64,000 nucleotides of DNA from Styela clava (taxonomy: Eukaryota > Chordata > Ascidiacea > Stolidobranchia > Styelidae). A model generated the notes under the pieces. It saw only the letters and a program-made list of their open reading frames with translations, ran no database searches and had not been told where the DNA came from. Position numbers and translations under genes: made by a program. Of the stretch, positions 1-11,999 are shown one piece after another (positions within the stretch are counted from its first letter, which is position 1; every line of letters begins with the position of its first letter). Location: contig NC_135255.1 of NCBI RefSeq assembly GCF_964204865.1, forward strand, positions 22,969,135 through 23,033,134. Direction: 5' to 3'.

Positions 1-165
1 GATGGATCAATACACCACAGGGAAATTTATCCTCTGAGGGTGTTTTTCGTTTGAAGATTACCATTGGGGGCAACTTAGCTCCATCTGCAGTGCAATTGAG
101 CACTACTGTAAAAAAAAAAAAAATTCGTGCCCTGATGTATTGATGAGGACTATTTTTTTACCTTT

Positions 166-889
166 TGGGTTTAATGTTTAATTGCTTGGCATGACAAAAC
201 ACATTGGGGTCTCGTTCATATTGCCTATTCTATTGAAGAAAAAATCATTCTTTAGTTTATTTATCACGCAACGTTGAAAGTTCACCATCTTTTCTGACAT
301 CCTGATGGCAGCTTTTGGGCTATTTTTGTTCTTAGTTTCACCTGTTGAGTTTAATGTTTAATTGCTTGGCATGACAAAACACATTGGGGTCTCGTTCATA
401 TTGCCTATTCTATTGAAGAAATCATCATTCTTTTGTTTATTTATCACGCAACGTTGAAAGTTCACCATCTTTTCTGACATCCTGATGGCAGCTTTTGGGC
501 TATTTTTGTTCTTAGTCGTAGTGATATCCCATTTCTCTTCAAAACCTTGTACACCAACTCTTGGAGGCAGTGAAGGTTGAGGTGACTTGAGGTATTTTCC
601 AGATTTGGCCAACTGCAATGCTTACAACTAACTGCACTGCAAATTTAGACACACTGTAGCCATTCTGCCTTTGACCATCAAACCACTCAAGAATGTCCTT
701 TTCCATTTCAGGATATTGTGCAGTTTTGGGCCTTCTTTTCAAGCGTTTTGAATTGGGGATGGAATCCAATGATCTATCCTTTTTCCACCTTTGAATAGTG
801 CTCTCGTCCACTCCACTTTCTGCAGCCGTTGCTTCTTTCAGTTCAAAAGAACCAGCGTAAGACATTCTTTTATCGCATATAAGACCCAT
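166..889 (-). pseudogene. pogo/Tigger-family transposase relic
   Basis: Minus-strand frames at 539-889 and 358-618 together resemble the N-terminal half of a pogo/Tigger (Tc1/mariner superfamily) transposase. A helix-turn-helix region reads DESTIQRWKKDRSLDSIP, followed by a CENP-B-like stretch with PEMEKDILEWFDGQRQNG, then ASKSWCTRF. The frame then shifts into the start of the DDE domain, GNMNETPM. In the family this motif is normally GNMDETP and its Asp is the first catalytic residue; here it reads Asn. The rest of the catalytic domain is absent. The end of the relic lies in a tandem duplication. Family assignment rests on motif recall; fragment status is seen directly. Confidence 0.65.
169..516. 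repeat. Tandem duplication, 180-bp period, two copies
   Basis: Positions 169-336 and 349-516 are nearly identical with a period of exactly 180 bp. Both contain the transposase segment around the DETP-like motif, so the duplication happened inside the pogo relic. Few differences separate the copies, for example near 240 versus 420, so the duplication is younger than the decay of the transposase. Confidence 0.9.
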
Positions 890-2490
890 CAGTTGGGCAT
901 TTTGCAGTTGCCTAACTTACAAAATATAAATGTAATGTCGTTCTTGTTCGATCTCTCTGATCACTTCATATGAGCAATATGCAAACGTTGTTTCGAATTA
1001 TATGTCATTCGGTGTGAGTGATTTATATAAATGTAACCCAGCGTCCCGTACATAAACATTTTCGACGAAGCAAAATAATCTCTCTGACATAATTTTACAA
1101 CTTTCTGTAAAATGTGATCCAATCAAAACGTATAGGACACTAATGATTTATTACTTTCGTCGTTTTATTCGTTTACGACTGGAATAATTATCTCGACACT
1201 TAGTACTTATCATTTCGAGAATATGCTTCCCGACTAGTTTTACCGACAGGCAATTTTTTAATTCAAAGAAAATGCTCAAACATGCAGATACAAAAATTGA
1301 TATTTTTAGACAGTTATTCCTTCCCTAATACAGAAACATGTTTTTGCTGGAAAAACTCCAAAAAGACATCAAATTATGTAAAACTAAAGACAGGGGCGAT
1401 TTTGGTTTTATTCACTTAAGCAAGACATCGAAATATACTCTGTCGTCATAAGGTCCATATTTATACCGACAAGTTTTCAAAATTAAACCATTCTTAGTTT
1501 TTTCGAGTACTTAAAGCTGAGAATAGTCGATATTTTGTTTCCACCATTATATATATATATAGGATCCGCGTCATTGTCGATGCGATCATTAAACATCACT
1601 CTCAATATCTTAGATATTGGTAATGATTTGTTTCTGGATGCTTTCTTATTAGTGGCACGATCCTCACCCACGGTTGGTTCAGTTTTCTATTACAAGACTA
1701 CCATAATATTGAACTAAATCACTAAAATCGTCTTCACGAGACTTTCCACTGGGGCATTAAGTTTCACTTTTGCCTGAATACGTTGTGGCATCTACTTTGC
1801 GTTTCTCGAGTGCATTCAATAATATGACAATCGTCGACGTTTTTATGTCTTGGGTCCAAAAATGTTGCGAGAATGCAATTGTCATTTAGTATTTTTTTCA
1901 TTTCTCAGATTTGTTTTAACCACATATTGCTACAAGTGTACTCAGATGAATATAAACCCATTTACATTTGTAGTGTAAGTGTAGCCCCATAAGCGATAGA
2001 GCGAGAGAAGCAATGTCTCATCCAATGTAAAGCATGCAAATTGCGTTACATATTCGTCTTATATTTAAAAGATTGTTAAATTTTATTCGTGCAGAATGAA
2101 GGAACTATTTTTAATGGGTATTTAGTTACCAAATAACGTACAACACACTCCAGTTGCTGCCTACAGTATAAAATTTTTATCATTACATAATTTATTATAA
2201 CATAGAAAACTAGTGATCAAAAATAATCTTCGTCGATTATCGAAGTTTCGAATACAGCAAAACGTAGTCAGTTTCAGAATAACATTAGAAGTTCAAACTC
2301 CAGTTAACTCCATTTGTCCCAACCAACTGTCACAGAATTAATTTTATTATTGGAATAAAAAACATTCGCAGCTCTAGCATTTGAACCCTAATACTTTACC
2401 TTTCCCACTAAACGAGTTTCATAACTAATGATCTAAGACTTAAGTTTTATTATAAACAAATGCAAATGTCTGTAATGGTGATCGTCTATA
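890..2490. other. Intergenic, nothing recognised
   Basis: AT-rich DNA with no convincing coding frame. A short TA microsatellite lies at about 1547-1560. Two small opposing ORFs over it are shadows of simple sequence. Confidence 0.6.
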
Positions 2491-2497
2491 ATGGCCC

Positions 2498-2700
2498 ATC
2501 GTTGTCACGCGTAAAATTTAAAAAATTGTGAAAAAAAAAATGAAAAGAAAAAAAAATTAAAAAAAAATATTAAAAATAAAAACGAAAATAAAATAAAAAC
2601 GTAATAAAAAAAAAGCAAAAAAAAAAATTGAAAAAAAAACGTGAATAAAAAAAAATAAAAGGGTTGACAACGATGGGCCGCCTCGCATCGTTGTCACGCG
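2498..2700. repeat. A-rich tract bounded by CATCGTTGTCACGCG copies
   Basis: The 15-mer CATCGTTGTCACGCG occurs at 2498-2512 and again at 2686-2700. A reverse-complement partial copy of the left end (TGACAACGATGGGCC) lies at 2665-2679. Between them is about 150 bp made almost wholly of A-runs broken by single G, C or T bases. This looks like a small palindromic element with an expanded A-rich core; the family is not recognised. Confidence 0.5.
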
Positions 2701-2828
2701 TTTTTATTTTGAGAAAATTTGCTTCTGCTTGGGACCAACGTTGTCATGCATATTTCTACGCGCACAAACGGTGTTCCCTGGGTTTCTGGCTCACTACTGA
2801 TTTTCTTAGATTCTGGATTACTCTAGAA

Positions 2829-3051
2829 CAGTGGTTCCCAACCGCCGGTCCGTGAACTGTCAACGGTCCGCAAAGGATTTTTACCGGATCGCGGGAAATC
2901 CCATCCTATTGCTGTTTCTCTGACGTCTCAATCGCTTTACCGATGCCGAAAAGACGAAGTTGCGTTGGTTCATTACGCAATTTCTCTTCCGTCGTCATAT
3001 TGCTGTTTGATAAGCGCGACATTAATTATCACGGTGACGTTTTGGCAAGAG
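2829..3051. mobile_element. Left end of a hAT-like element, interrupted
   Basis: CAGTGGTTCCCAACC at 2829 is a typical hAT terminal inverted repeat start. An ATG-initiated MPKRR-like frame begins near 2942, as many hAT transposases do, but no long frame follows. The element is broken by the MITE at 3052-3278 and by the hAT at 3331-5500. No matching right terminus was found. Confidence 0.45.
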
Positions 3052-3278
3052 GGTGCTCCCGAAGTATGAGAACCAAGATGGCGGACATCGGAACGTAACA
3101 GGTTAGGGTTAGGCGATAATTTTTTTCCAATTTTCCTTATTTTAGTCATATTATCAGTTCGAAGACTAGCCAAGAGCCTCCCGTAGTATTTATACCTAAA
3201 ATTATGGCCTAACCCTAACCTAGTACACATATTACATTCCGATGTCCGCCATCTTGGTTCGCATACTTCGGGAGCCAC
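3052..3278. mobile_element. Palindromic hAT-type MITE with 8-bp TSD
   Basis: A 227-bp near-perfect palindrome. Both arms carry CTCCCGAAGTATG followed by AACCAAGATGGCGGACAT and GGTTAGGGTTAGG. The flanks are duplicated as GGCAAGAG at 3044-3051 and 3279-3286, an 8-bp target duplication as made by hAT transposases. It has no coding capacity. Related copies lie near 43603, 57473 and 59590, and a half copy near 58500. Confidence 0.85.
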
Positions 3279-3330
3279 GGCAAGAGAGAGAAAAGTGAGA
3301 AAAACGGCTGCAAACACCGAAGCTCTAACT

Positions 3331-5500
3331 CAGTGTTTCCCAACCCAAGTCCGCGGTCTCAAATGAGTCCGCGGAGCGTTTGAATGAGTCCGCAACGAGT
3401 CAGAAATTCACTGCGAAACTTAACCATCAGCCATGTAACGATTTACGTTAGAATTTACATAAAACATAAAAAGCAAGGTCATTCACATGTCATCAATCGA
3501 GTCAATGATTACTGGATACTGAGCAGGGCTGCGCATATATTCGAATATCCAACTACTAGAATAGCAATTTTCTATTCGAAAATTTGGTAACAGTTGACTT
3601 GCGCGTCGCTTTAATCAAACGATTGGATTTCACAACTCACTTTCGGATTTCCGACGAGATCACGAGTCGATACTTGATAGATACCCGAGTAATGTTTCTC
3701 GGAGCTCGAACAACGAGAAAAGTTTTTTTTGGAGGTGTCAATGGTGGCAATTAAAATTTTCTAAATTGAAAAGCGGCAATACAAAATACTGAAAATAAAA
3801 CAGAGAACACCATGAGTTTTGTTTTATGATGGTCCGAGACCGATTAAAATCGCTTTTTTATACATTGCAAATCGCAAAATTTTCCTTAGGATTTTTTGCT
3901 TTACTGCCTCAACATTTGTATGTACAGTACTGGAGCGCCGTAAGTGTTGTACGAATAGCTCAGATTTGTCGAATTCACAAAAATAAAAATCGAAATATCG
4001 AGCACTTTACCACGCATTTTTGTGTCCACGGATTGTCATGATATTTTCTGAGTAGTATTGCTTTTATTTCGTCAACACAACCGCAGTATAAAATGATCAT
4101 CAAGGCGATTAATATTTTTTTGATTTACTAATATACTTTAATTATGTTTTTAATAAGTACTAAATCAAGTTGTACGTTCTAGAAATTTATAGAACAGGGA
4201 TGGCGAACCTTTTTCAATGAATGGGTCAAAAAATATATTTTTATCGCGGAACAGAATAGAGTGGGTCACAGATATATAATCAATGTTTATATCTATAGGA
4301 AACTTCCGAAACAAATCTTATCTTCTCTTGGTGTAGTTTCGGGCTTTATTTATGCAGCACTTCTATCAGGGACTTTTTATGGCTCTCGATTTTATGAAAT
4401 TAGAGTACGAAAACACGCATATGAGTTAACGAAAACGTTTAGGATGATGCGGCAAATTATTTTACGGTTCCAAAGGGTTTGGAGGAAATCCCATTCTGAT
4501 AGTGTTATATTTTTCGATCAGCTTTTTCATCATATTTTTCGATCAACCACATCAGGGCATTTGTACCGCCCCATTGTTATTTCATATTTCTAGGTTTTTA
4601 TTTCAAGTCTGAAAGATATTTTTTTCTCAACCGCATTGTGGGCGAGAAACTAATAAACTGCATAGTAGCATCTGGTTTTCGTATAACCCCTAAAACAGTC
4701 TGCAAATGAACCTCCGAAAGAAACGAGATGTTGCGAGAAATAAACAGATCAATTGCATTGTTATGTCATAAACGATCTCAGAGCCAATGAATAGCCGAAT
4801 AACGTTACACAGCGATGCAGAGTGCAGACACGGCATTCAGATTAGGAGTTTTGAAAATTACCATACCGGCCCGAAAATTAACAATTTGAGTATGAGCGAT
4901 CGCAGCCCTGGCTACCAAACTGACGGTACATTATAATAGTTCAGTTATTGTTAGATTAATTTAAGGCCGGTTTGATCAATTTTTATCACTGTAATATTAG
5001 CATTTTATTTTATTCGTGCCTTGGGAACCGGGTCAGTGGTTTGCCATCCCTGTTATAGAAGATAGTAGGATTTTTACTAACGGCGATAACGAATTCGCAA
5101 GATTGCAAAAAATGTGTAACAAAACTAAATATAATCAGGCAACATATTCTCACATTATTATGTTCGCAGATTGCCGTGGTATTTTAAAGAGGTAATGCTT
5201 TTATCTTGTCATATGTTGACGCGACCGCGAGTGACCATGAACACAAATAAATCAAAAATATATTTTAAATTCTCGTCGTTGTCATGGATTGAATATTGTG
5301 CGACAGGAAAGACCATTTATCCACTAAAAAAGTCGGCTCTTTTAACAAAAGCGTAATTTCGGCGAATTTCCGATTTTGAAATTCGTTGAAATTCTGTTGC
5401 GTTTGGTTTTTTTACTTCTTGCAATAAACGCACGTTGAGTCCGCAAAGGTTGTCGCCGGTGAGAAAATAGTCCGCGACAAAAAAAGGTTGGGAAACGCTG
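3331..5500. mobile_element. Non-autonomous hAT element with nested insertion
   Basis: The termini are CAGTGTTTCCCAACC at 3331 and the inverted partner GGTTGGGAAACGCTG ending at 5500. The flanking 8-bp duplication CTCTAACT is perfect (3323-3330 and 5501-5508). Subterminal GAGTCCGCGG-type motifs recur at both ends. No transposase frame is recognisable inside, and a second hAT-type element is nested at 4195-5052. Confidence 0.85.
4195..5052. mobile_element. Nested non-autonomous hAT element
   Basis: An 858-bp element inside the hAT at 3331-5500. The termini are CAGGGATGGCGAACC and GGTTTGCCATCCCTG. The 8-bp duplication TTATAGAA is perfect (4187-4194 and 5053-5060). A 110-codon frame at 4261-4593 has no recognisable domain and is probably chance. 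Confidence 0.85.
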
Positions 5501-5508
5501 CTCTAACT

Positions 5509-8500
5509 TCTACTTTTTAAACTTTCACTTTTTACAATCGACGGAATTGACTGCTTTGAATAGAGCTCGTTTCAATCGCGAAAGCGCTCGACCAATAATT
5601 ACGACTTTACGTAATTCGTAACTTCCCTTCCGTAACTCGAAATAATTCCGTAAATCTGTAAATTACGTGCAAGCCTAAATTGCAATACTGTTTTTGATGA
5701 TTATCTCTTCTTTTTTAAATTCCCAAAGATGTTTGATATTGCTCAAAATAATTTTATTTGTGGATAAACAAGTTGTTCCAGTTGGATAATATAAAAATTC
5801 ATTTATGTTCCATATATATCAACCACTGATATAGACTCCGACCACAATTACCCATAATGCAATAGTTACACGTGTTCTGTTCAGCTTCGACCTTGCGTTC
5901 ACATTCAGTTGGATCAAGGGAGGTCCGGCTTTGGAAGTTCTTAGCTACGGCATTCTCGTTCAACTTTTCCCGATCGTTCGCCTGTTAGATGCAAAGGTAA
6001 TCATGTCTATTACCTATTTTTAAGTAATATACAATACTTTGGCTAAATTTCTTGTGATTTGCTGCCAAATTTCATATTGTAATACAACATAATCCTGGCA
6101 TATTTTTCCAGGAAGAAATGGAAATTATGAAGATGTTCTTGTGCTTTACAATACTTCGCATGTGATATGCAAAGGTAATTATTTGTATTCTATCACAATG
6201 AGTAAGTCTACATTATTCTTGCTTAACCTCCTCCATTTTGCTGTTGAAGTTAACATAGCAATATAACGACCTAAATTCCATTGTTTTCCACTTTAGGAGG
6301 AATCGGAAATGATAAAGAGAATAGTGAACGGCTGAATTTCAGACACAACAATGAATCTGGAAGTTTGTACATACAAGATAAGTACACGTTGTTTGAATTA
6401 GATCAGATTCCAAGAATAAGTAATTTAACCTAGAAAAATTTTAGTACTGATTGGCGATAGATGCTTAATGAGTTTCGATCGAGCTCTTTGCTTATTAACC
6501 GCGCGTCTTTTGTCAAGATTATGTTAAGAAAAAACAGGTATTTGTTTGCTGTAAGCAAAATTCTAATTTAAACATGGCTATTTTTTGACGTCGTTCTGTA
6601 AGTCTCAACATTCACTCACCGCTAGTCCCGTGGTCGTAGTTTCACGGATATGTCGAGTATTACAGACGTTTACTTTTATTTTGTGTCACAAGCATGTTGC
6701 ATTAATAGCAGTATTGTTTGCCTTCCGCGCGAGAAAAATTCAATCGGTTTATGACTGTATACTCTTTTCTATTGCAAACTAATTGCGTCACAACTATTGC
6801 GCAGAACTAATTTCCATCATTGGAGATATATTTCGGATGTTGAGTAGCTTATGATATTTGAATTGATTTGTACAATTATTTATTTTACTGTCATTTATAC
6901 AATTCTTTAGCTTTCCAGTCATAGTTAGTTCCGTAAATTGGTCTGATTTTAGGCAATTTCGTCTTGGGCAGGTTTTGGATAGTTTGTATTCAATTGAATA
7001 ATAGTAGAAATATCACAACACACGCACATAAGAATGAAAGGACGATAATGTTAATCAATCTCCAAAATTCGTTCTTTGTGTGTCATTGAATAAAGCAATT
7101 CTATATCGAGCTGCATAAAGATTTACGCTGTATTTTCGCGCGTCATTAGTTAAGTTAATGATTTTGTTTCTGCGTGACTAGCTAATCCTATGCTTTTGAG
7201 CCGATGGATCCGTATGCAATGATGCTGTAGCAAGGGTAAAGATACCTAACCTAAGTGATTCAGGAGTCTTACTGCACACTAACACATATATATTTCTGTG
7301 ACGTTCCGTCTGTCAGACTTCTTTAGACATACATAGTTCAACTATAAGAAGAAAAGCAGTTACATGCATATTTAAACAATCAGTGTAAATGTATGGGAGT
7401 TACGCATGTTAAATATTTAATAAAATAAGTATATTCTTGATTGAATAACAGCGGGCGACTGAAATGAAAAGTCATTGATGAGATCTCTTTTTGTTTTATG
7501 TTTAACAATTGAAGTCCAAATTAAACAATGGTGTTTTCTGTTTTGTGTTTCTCATCATTGGATGATGCCGACCAGAAAAGTCATCTGTGAGTCAATTATA
7601 ATATATTGATTGTTTGTCTGTTAACAACATATCTGGACATGTATGCGAATAACAGCTCTTTGAACCCAAAAAGCCACATTTGCCACTTCCCTGAGAAGCT
7701 ATTCTGACCCTGAAAGCCGCTTTTGCGACTTCGGCTTCACGTACGAGGAGTGCAACTTTGAAACCTTGTATCTCACGAACCCTAACTTATATTAAGACAA
7801 GTTACATCGTGTGAAAGTTAATCTTAAAGACTAATTGTTATTTTAAAATTAGCATGTTGCGGTTATCATACGCAAATTGGCAAAATTAAGAAAATTTATG
7901 ATCAATTTATAAGTTCCGTTACCGATTTAACCTATTTGATTATCGGCAACGTTTGTAGAGATTATAGATACCTTTCTAGCGGTACTGTTGGATTGAATTT
8001 ATGATGCACCACTCGCATTTTATTATAAGCATTTAATTCAATATGTACCTCGACGTCAAAAAACCATTGCGTGAACTTGACCTAAACAACGATGTTACGC
8101 AATTACGCGTTACCCAGTGACGTTACGCAATTACGTCGTCACGTAGCGAATTCCATGCCGCTGTACGTTCCCGGCGCCAAACACGCTTGAAATCCACAAG
8201 CTCTCGAAGCGGCGAACACTTGTAAAGAATATGAAAAAAAAACACTCCCCTTTAGATTTGAAATGCTTTCTATTACATATAAGCTATTTTGGAATTCCTG
8301 TTCCATTGGGCCGTATCGTCCCTCAGGTAAATGATAGGGAAGTGAACAGCTCGGGCTCAATTAAAATTGTTCGCATACAAATGATAACTCTGATGATCAA
8401 TAGAGCCATCCGAAAAAAAAAAACTTTCCATGAATATTTCTTTGCCAGGTTGCTTCTGAGTGTGCTGGCTGAAACCAAGCTCTGGCTTATATTTAGTCCA

Positions 8501-8780
8501 TTGTGTAGGGATGAATAATGATATCGGAGCTGTAAGCATCTGATATTTGTAGCTTTCTACGCATTTCTTTTTGTTAAATCGTTGCTGACTTTCTTAAATC
8601 TTTTTTATAATGGGATGATGAAATATCTCCATTGGTATGATGAGCCCGAGAAAGCAATGGATTTCCGCCCCAGTGACCTATTCCTTTTGCCTTGGTTCAG
8701 TCCCAATTGCAACAGTCAGTCGCCGTAAAATTACCATATGGCTTTTGATGTGGTAGTAACTTCTTGGAATGATTTGACAA
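5509..8780. other. Intergenic; possible short non-coding exons near 5.9-6.3 kb
   Basis: No supported coding gene. Two short segments end in GATGCAAAG followed by gtaatc (about 6000) and GATATGCAAAG followed by gtaatt (about 6175), with a possible acceptor near 6297. These could be exons of a spliced non-coding transcript, but nothing else supports it. The rest is AT-rich sequence without recognised repeats. Confidence 0.35.
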
Positions 8781-10908
8781 ACTAAATTTAATCCTAAATC
8801 GTAAGTTTTCTAACGGCGTTGAAGTTTTTTATTTCAACGAGAAATTGAGAAAGAAAAGTTTTGGGACTCGACCTCTCGTTCAACTGAAGATTACGTAGCC
8901 AGAAAAGAATTGTACAATGGAGAATATCACGCGATCTCGGGTCGGTGAGCGACAATCCCTTTTCCTTGAACCAGCTCTTGCAGTACGATGTTTTTTTTAC
9001 AATTCCGCCATCTCTGATGTTTGTTACGTCACTTGCACAAGATTCTGTCGTTTCACAATTCATGATTTTCATAATTGTTTCGACAGTAATAGCTCCACTG
9101 CCAACCCTGTTTATGGGGTCATTCTCGAAGGATTGATGTCATGGAATTGAAAGACGGTGTTGTCTTTTCATATAATGCAAGTTGTTTATTTATCCTCAAT
9201 ACCATACAAAAAAATAATACTATGTTTGTTGGCAATGGTAAAAACGCTTTAAATTATTAACATTTTCTGCTTTGATGAAAATAATAGATGACTGAAGAGT
9301 GAAGACTAAGGATTTGGCCTTACCACTTTACAGTAATTGGTCGAAACGATTTGTTGCGACTTGAATAAACATCCAAATTGCACTATTCTCAATGAATTCC
9401 TAAACATCGACGCCGAATTTGAAAACGCCAAAGTGATGGGGAAGGATTTTACGTTAGGACTAGTAGTCTTAAGCATGTTCCATTAAGTTGAAAAGTCTTC
9501 AGTTGAAGCGCTGAAATATTTTCCTGTATACGGTTGAATGCTTGAAACGTAGCCAGTTTTCGAAACGGTATCTTTCAGACCTAAAAAATTGGCGAAAGCC
9601 CATTCTGCCCTTGAACGAGATTAGAGACTTGTCGATTGAAATTTCGCGACGTAACTTATATACAGATAGTAGCCTCGGTTGAAGAATATTTTATAAAGGA
9701 TTTTGTAATGTTTGTCTCTACTTGAATCATCTCTTGATGGGGCATCTTCTAATTGCAAAAGTGGAGAAAATGAGATATAAAATGAAATTTGTTTCTTGGC
9801 ATCATTTTGCCGAACGATTTTAAGTTGAAAATCCAATTTTCCCCCCCAGTACCGTGCAACAGTTGGCATCTTCAGTAGTGGATGATGTGCTCCAGAGGCA
9901 AAGGGTCCAGTCCCATATGGGTCCAGCCCGATGGGTCCTAACTCGGCAGTGGTTAATTAGTTTTTTTTTTTTTATTGCTGTCTTGGCCGATAAGCTTTCA
10001 GGGTAATGGAGTTTGAAATGAACGTAAGAGAAAAGTTTGTTAGCTTATCCTTTAATCTTTGAAACCGGTAAAGGGGGAGATTTGTGATTGTCTTGTACTT
10101 CGGGGCGTCGCCGGTAATTAATTAGATGGCTGATATAGAGCTTGTAATCATTCGGCGTATGAAAGATTTTTGATTGTACTGACGGAATGGGTTACTTTTG
10201 GTAAACTATAGGTAGCATTTCACATTATTTTAGTGAGAATGTTTTAGAATCCGTCGTTTTTTAAAAAAGAAAAAAAGTTACTAAAGTTGATCTTTTTACA
10301 TTTATTATCACACCGTTATAACACACACCCACACACAAAATAAAAAGCAAATGTGAATGAGTAAAAAATAACAAAACAAAAAAAATTAAAACACTGTAAA
10401 TTTAAAATGAGTAAACATGAAATGTAAAATGTGAACTCGTGAAAAAAATTTGCGTCAAAAATGCCCATTTCTCAGTTTTAAATATTCCTTGGACCAGAAT
10501 ACTGGCGGTACCACAGCTTTTATCTAAAAAGTCCTATTTTGTAAACATTAAATGTAGCATGAAATCCTTAATGTAAAGAATCATTGTTTGTTTTTTGAAT
10601 GGATCCTTTATTTCTTTGAGTTCGTGTAAATTTATAGATGTATACTCGGTCTCTTATGAAATACTTCTTGAATTGTGGAATTGTATAATTAAAGCCATCC
10701 ACCCACCCGTACATTTCCAAGGCCTGTGAAAACAAAACCATTATTAAGCTATATTCAGTCGGTAATTGAAGTTTAATTAGTTAGTATTATCACACTTACT
10801 TTTAAAATCCCTTCCGAATATTTGGGAACGCAGCAGGTTGTATTTTGCATAATTTCTTTTGATTTTTTATAATAATGATAATGAGATAAACTAGTTTTAA
10901 GTATACTG
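8781..10908. mobile_element. Polinton terminal region copy R1 (solo)
   Basis: This 2.1-kb segment is a close direct copy of 17787-19916 (R2); its inner half also matches 35370-36372 in inverted orientation (R3). In R2 and R3 the segment lies directly downstream of a Polinton polB gene, so R1 is read as the detached end of a third Polinton. It holds the two-exon small gene (minus strand) and a subterminal GGGTCC-rich patch near 9905-9945. Homology stops sharply at 10908, at the base corresponding to a predicted splice acceptor in R3. A coding-like minus-strand frame at 8794-9072 is not preserved in R2. Confidence 0.75.
10534..10850 (-). pseudogene. Polinton-end small two-exon gene, R1 copy (frameshifted)
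   Basis: Exon 1 is 10800-10850 (51 nt, from ATG, ending AAA before gtaagt) and exon 2 is 10534-10723, ending in TAG. It aligns with the R3 copy at 35431-35746. Exon 2 is 190 nt instead of 189: one extra C near codon 27 shifts the frame. The splice donor and acceptor and the 76-bp intron are kept. Function unknown. Confidence 0.55.
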
Positions 10909-11531
10909 AAGATTCTGTCGTTTCATAAAGATGGAGAATGCGCCTGCAAAATTTGGAGATTCGCTTTTGTGAGATATCGTCCGTATCTAACAGACAGACT
11001 ATAGGATCTTGTTATCTTAAAGCAATCCTAAACAGAGCTTAGTTAAAAGCATAAACTCTCGGTTAAATAGAGTTTAAACCAGACTTCCAATTTCCCTCTG
11101 ACTCAGTTAGGGCAGAGCTTAACCCAGCAGACAACGAATATAATACAAAGTCACCAACCTTATAATTCTTGTATTCGACGACACAGAGCAGAATATAGAT
11201 ACACGATCAAAACCAGTGAATGAATTTAAAGAATTATTGTCAGTTTATATAGAATAGTCGAGACGCCTGTTATGCCTTTAGGGGTTACCTTTTTCCGTGG
11301 ATATAGTTTATAATAAATAAAGTAAAACTGCCGTAATTAAGTCTCGGCAATTCTTGTAAAACGATTTAGAAGGATGTCTGTAGCCAATTAAATAGTTAGC
11401 TATAAGTGGTCGAGTGATTAAAAACTGGCTTGTACTAGTTTGTCTTGCTCAAGGGCAAGATAACGTGTTTTTAATTAACGGGTTATTCCTATGAAAGCCA
11501 GATAAGTATTTAACGTAAATTTCATTTTTTC
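10909..11531. other. Intergenic, nothing recognised
   Basis: No coding frame or repeat recognised between the R1 boundary and the first 99-bp repeat. Confidence 0.5.
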
Positions 11532-11630
11532 TACCTTTTTCAAATTAAGAAGAAATCTTGTCCTAACTGGAATTACTTTTTTTTCTTACTGTTAAAAATA
11601 TGGTCTAATTAACTAATAATAATCCCTACA
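11532..11630. repeat. 99-bp direct repeat, copy A (flanks env-like gene)
   Basis: Identical base for base to 13418-13516, including an 8-T run. Copy A lies about 250 bp beyond the poly(A) tail of the env-like gene and copy B abuts the truncated 5' side of its frame. The repeats do not begin TG and end CA, so a standard LTR is not supported. Confidence 0.9.
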
Positions 11631-11878
11631 TAATAATTCGGCCCTAAAGAACGGAGTTTGGGGTTTCGGCATAACAAACGTGTCTAAAATTGTATAGATC
11701 TCTAAAAAAAAACAAAGAGAAAAATATAAAATTGTAAGTGAAATTGAAAATATAACGTAAAATTGAAATTATAACGTCATAAATTGAGCGATTCAAAGTT
11801 GTCCTTGATGATGAAATATTAATTCAATTTTCAATAACGAAAAACATAATAAAATGATATCAATAAACCAATATATAC

Positions 11879-11918
11879 TTTTTTTTTTTTTTTTTTTTTT
11901 TTTCTGAAATATTTATTC
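11879..11918 (-). terminator. Poly(A) signal and genomic poly(A) tail of env-like unit
   Basis: On the minus strand AATAAA is followed after 8 nt by 25 uninterrupted A bases (plus-strand T-run 11879-11903). It lies about 80 bp past the stop codon of the env-like frame. A templated tail after a poly(A) signal is the mark of an RNA-derived insertion. Confidence 0.7.
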
Positions 11919-11999
11919 AAGTATATATTCACCAAGACAAAATATGTGATACAATACAATGTAAATAAGAAAAACATGTCACCAAGAGAGGTGAAAATT

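Noticed and set aside
3105-3215. GGTTAGGGTTAGG read as interstitial telomere
   Set aside because: Only two TTAGGG units in each arm of a palindromic MITE, repeated at 43603; it travels with the element.
8794-9072. 92-codon minus-strand frame in R1
   Set aside because: The homologous R2 region has several indels that do not preserve it, and no domain is visible; probably non-coding terminal sequence.
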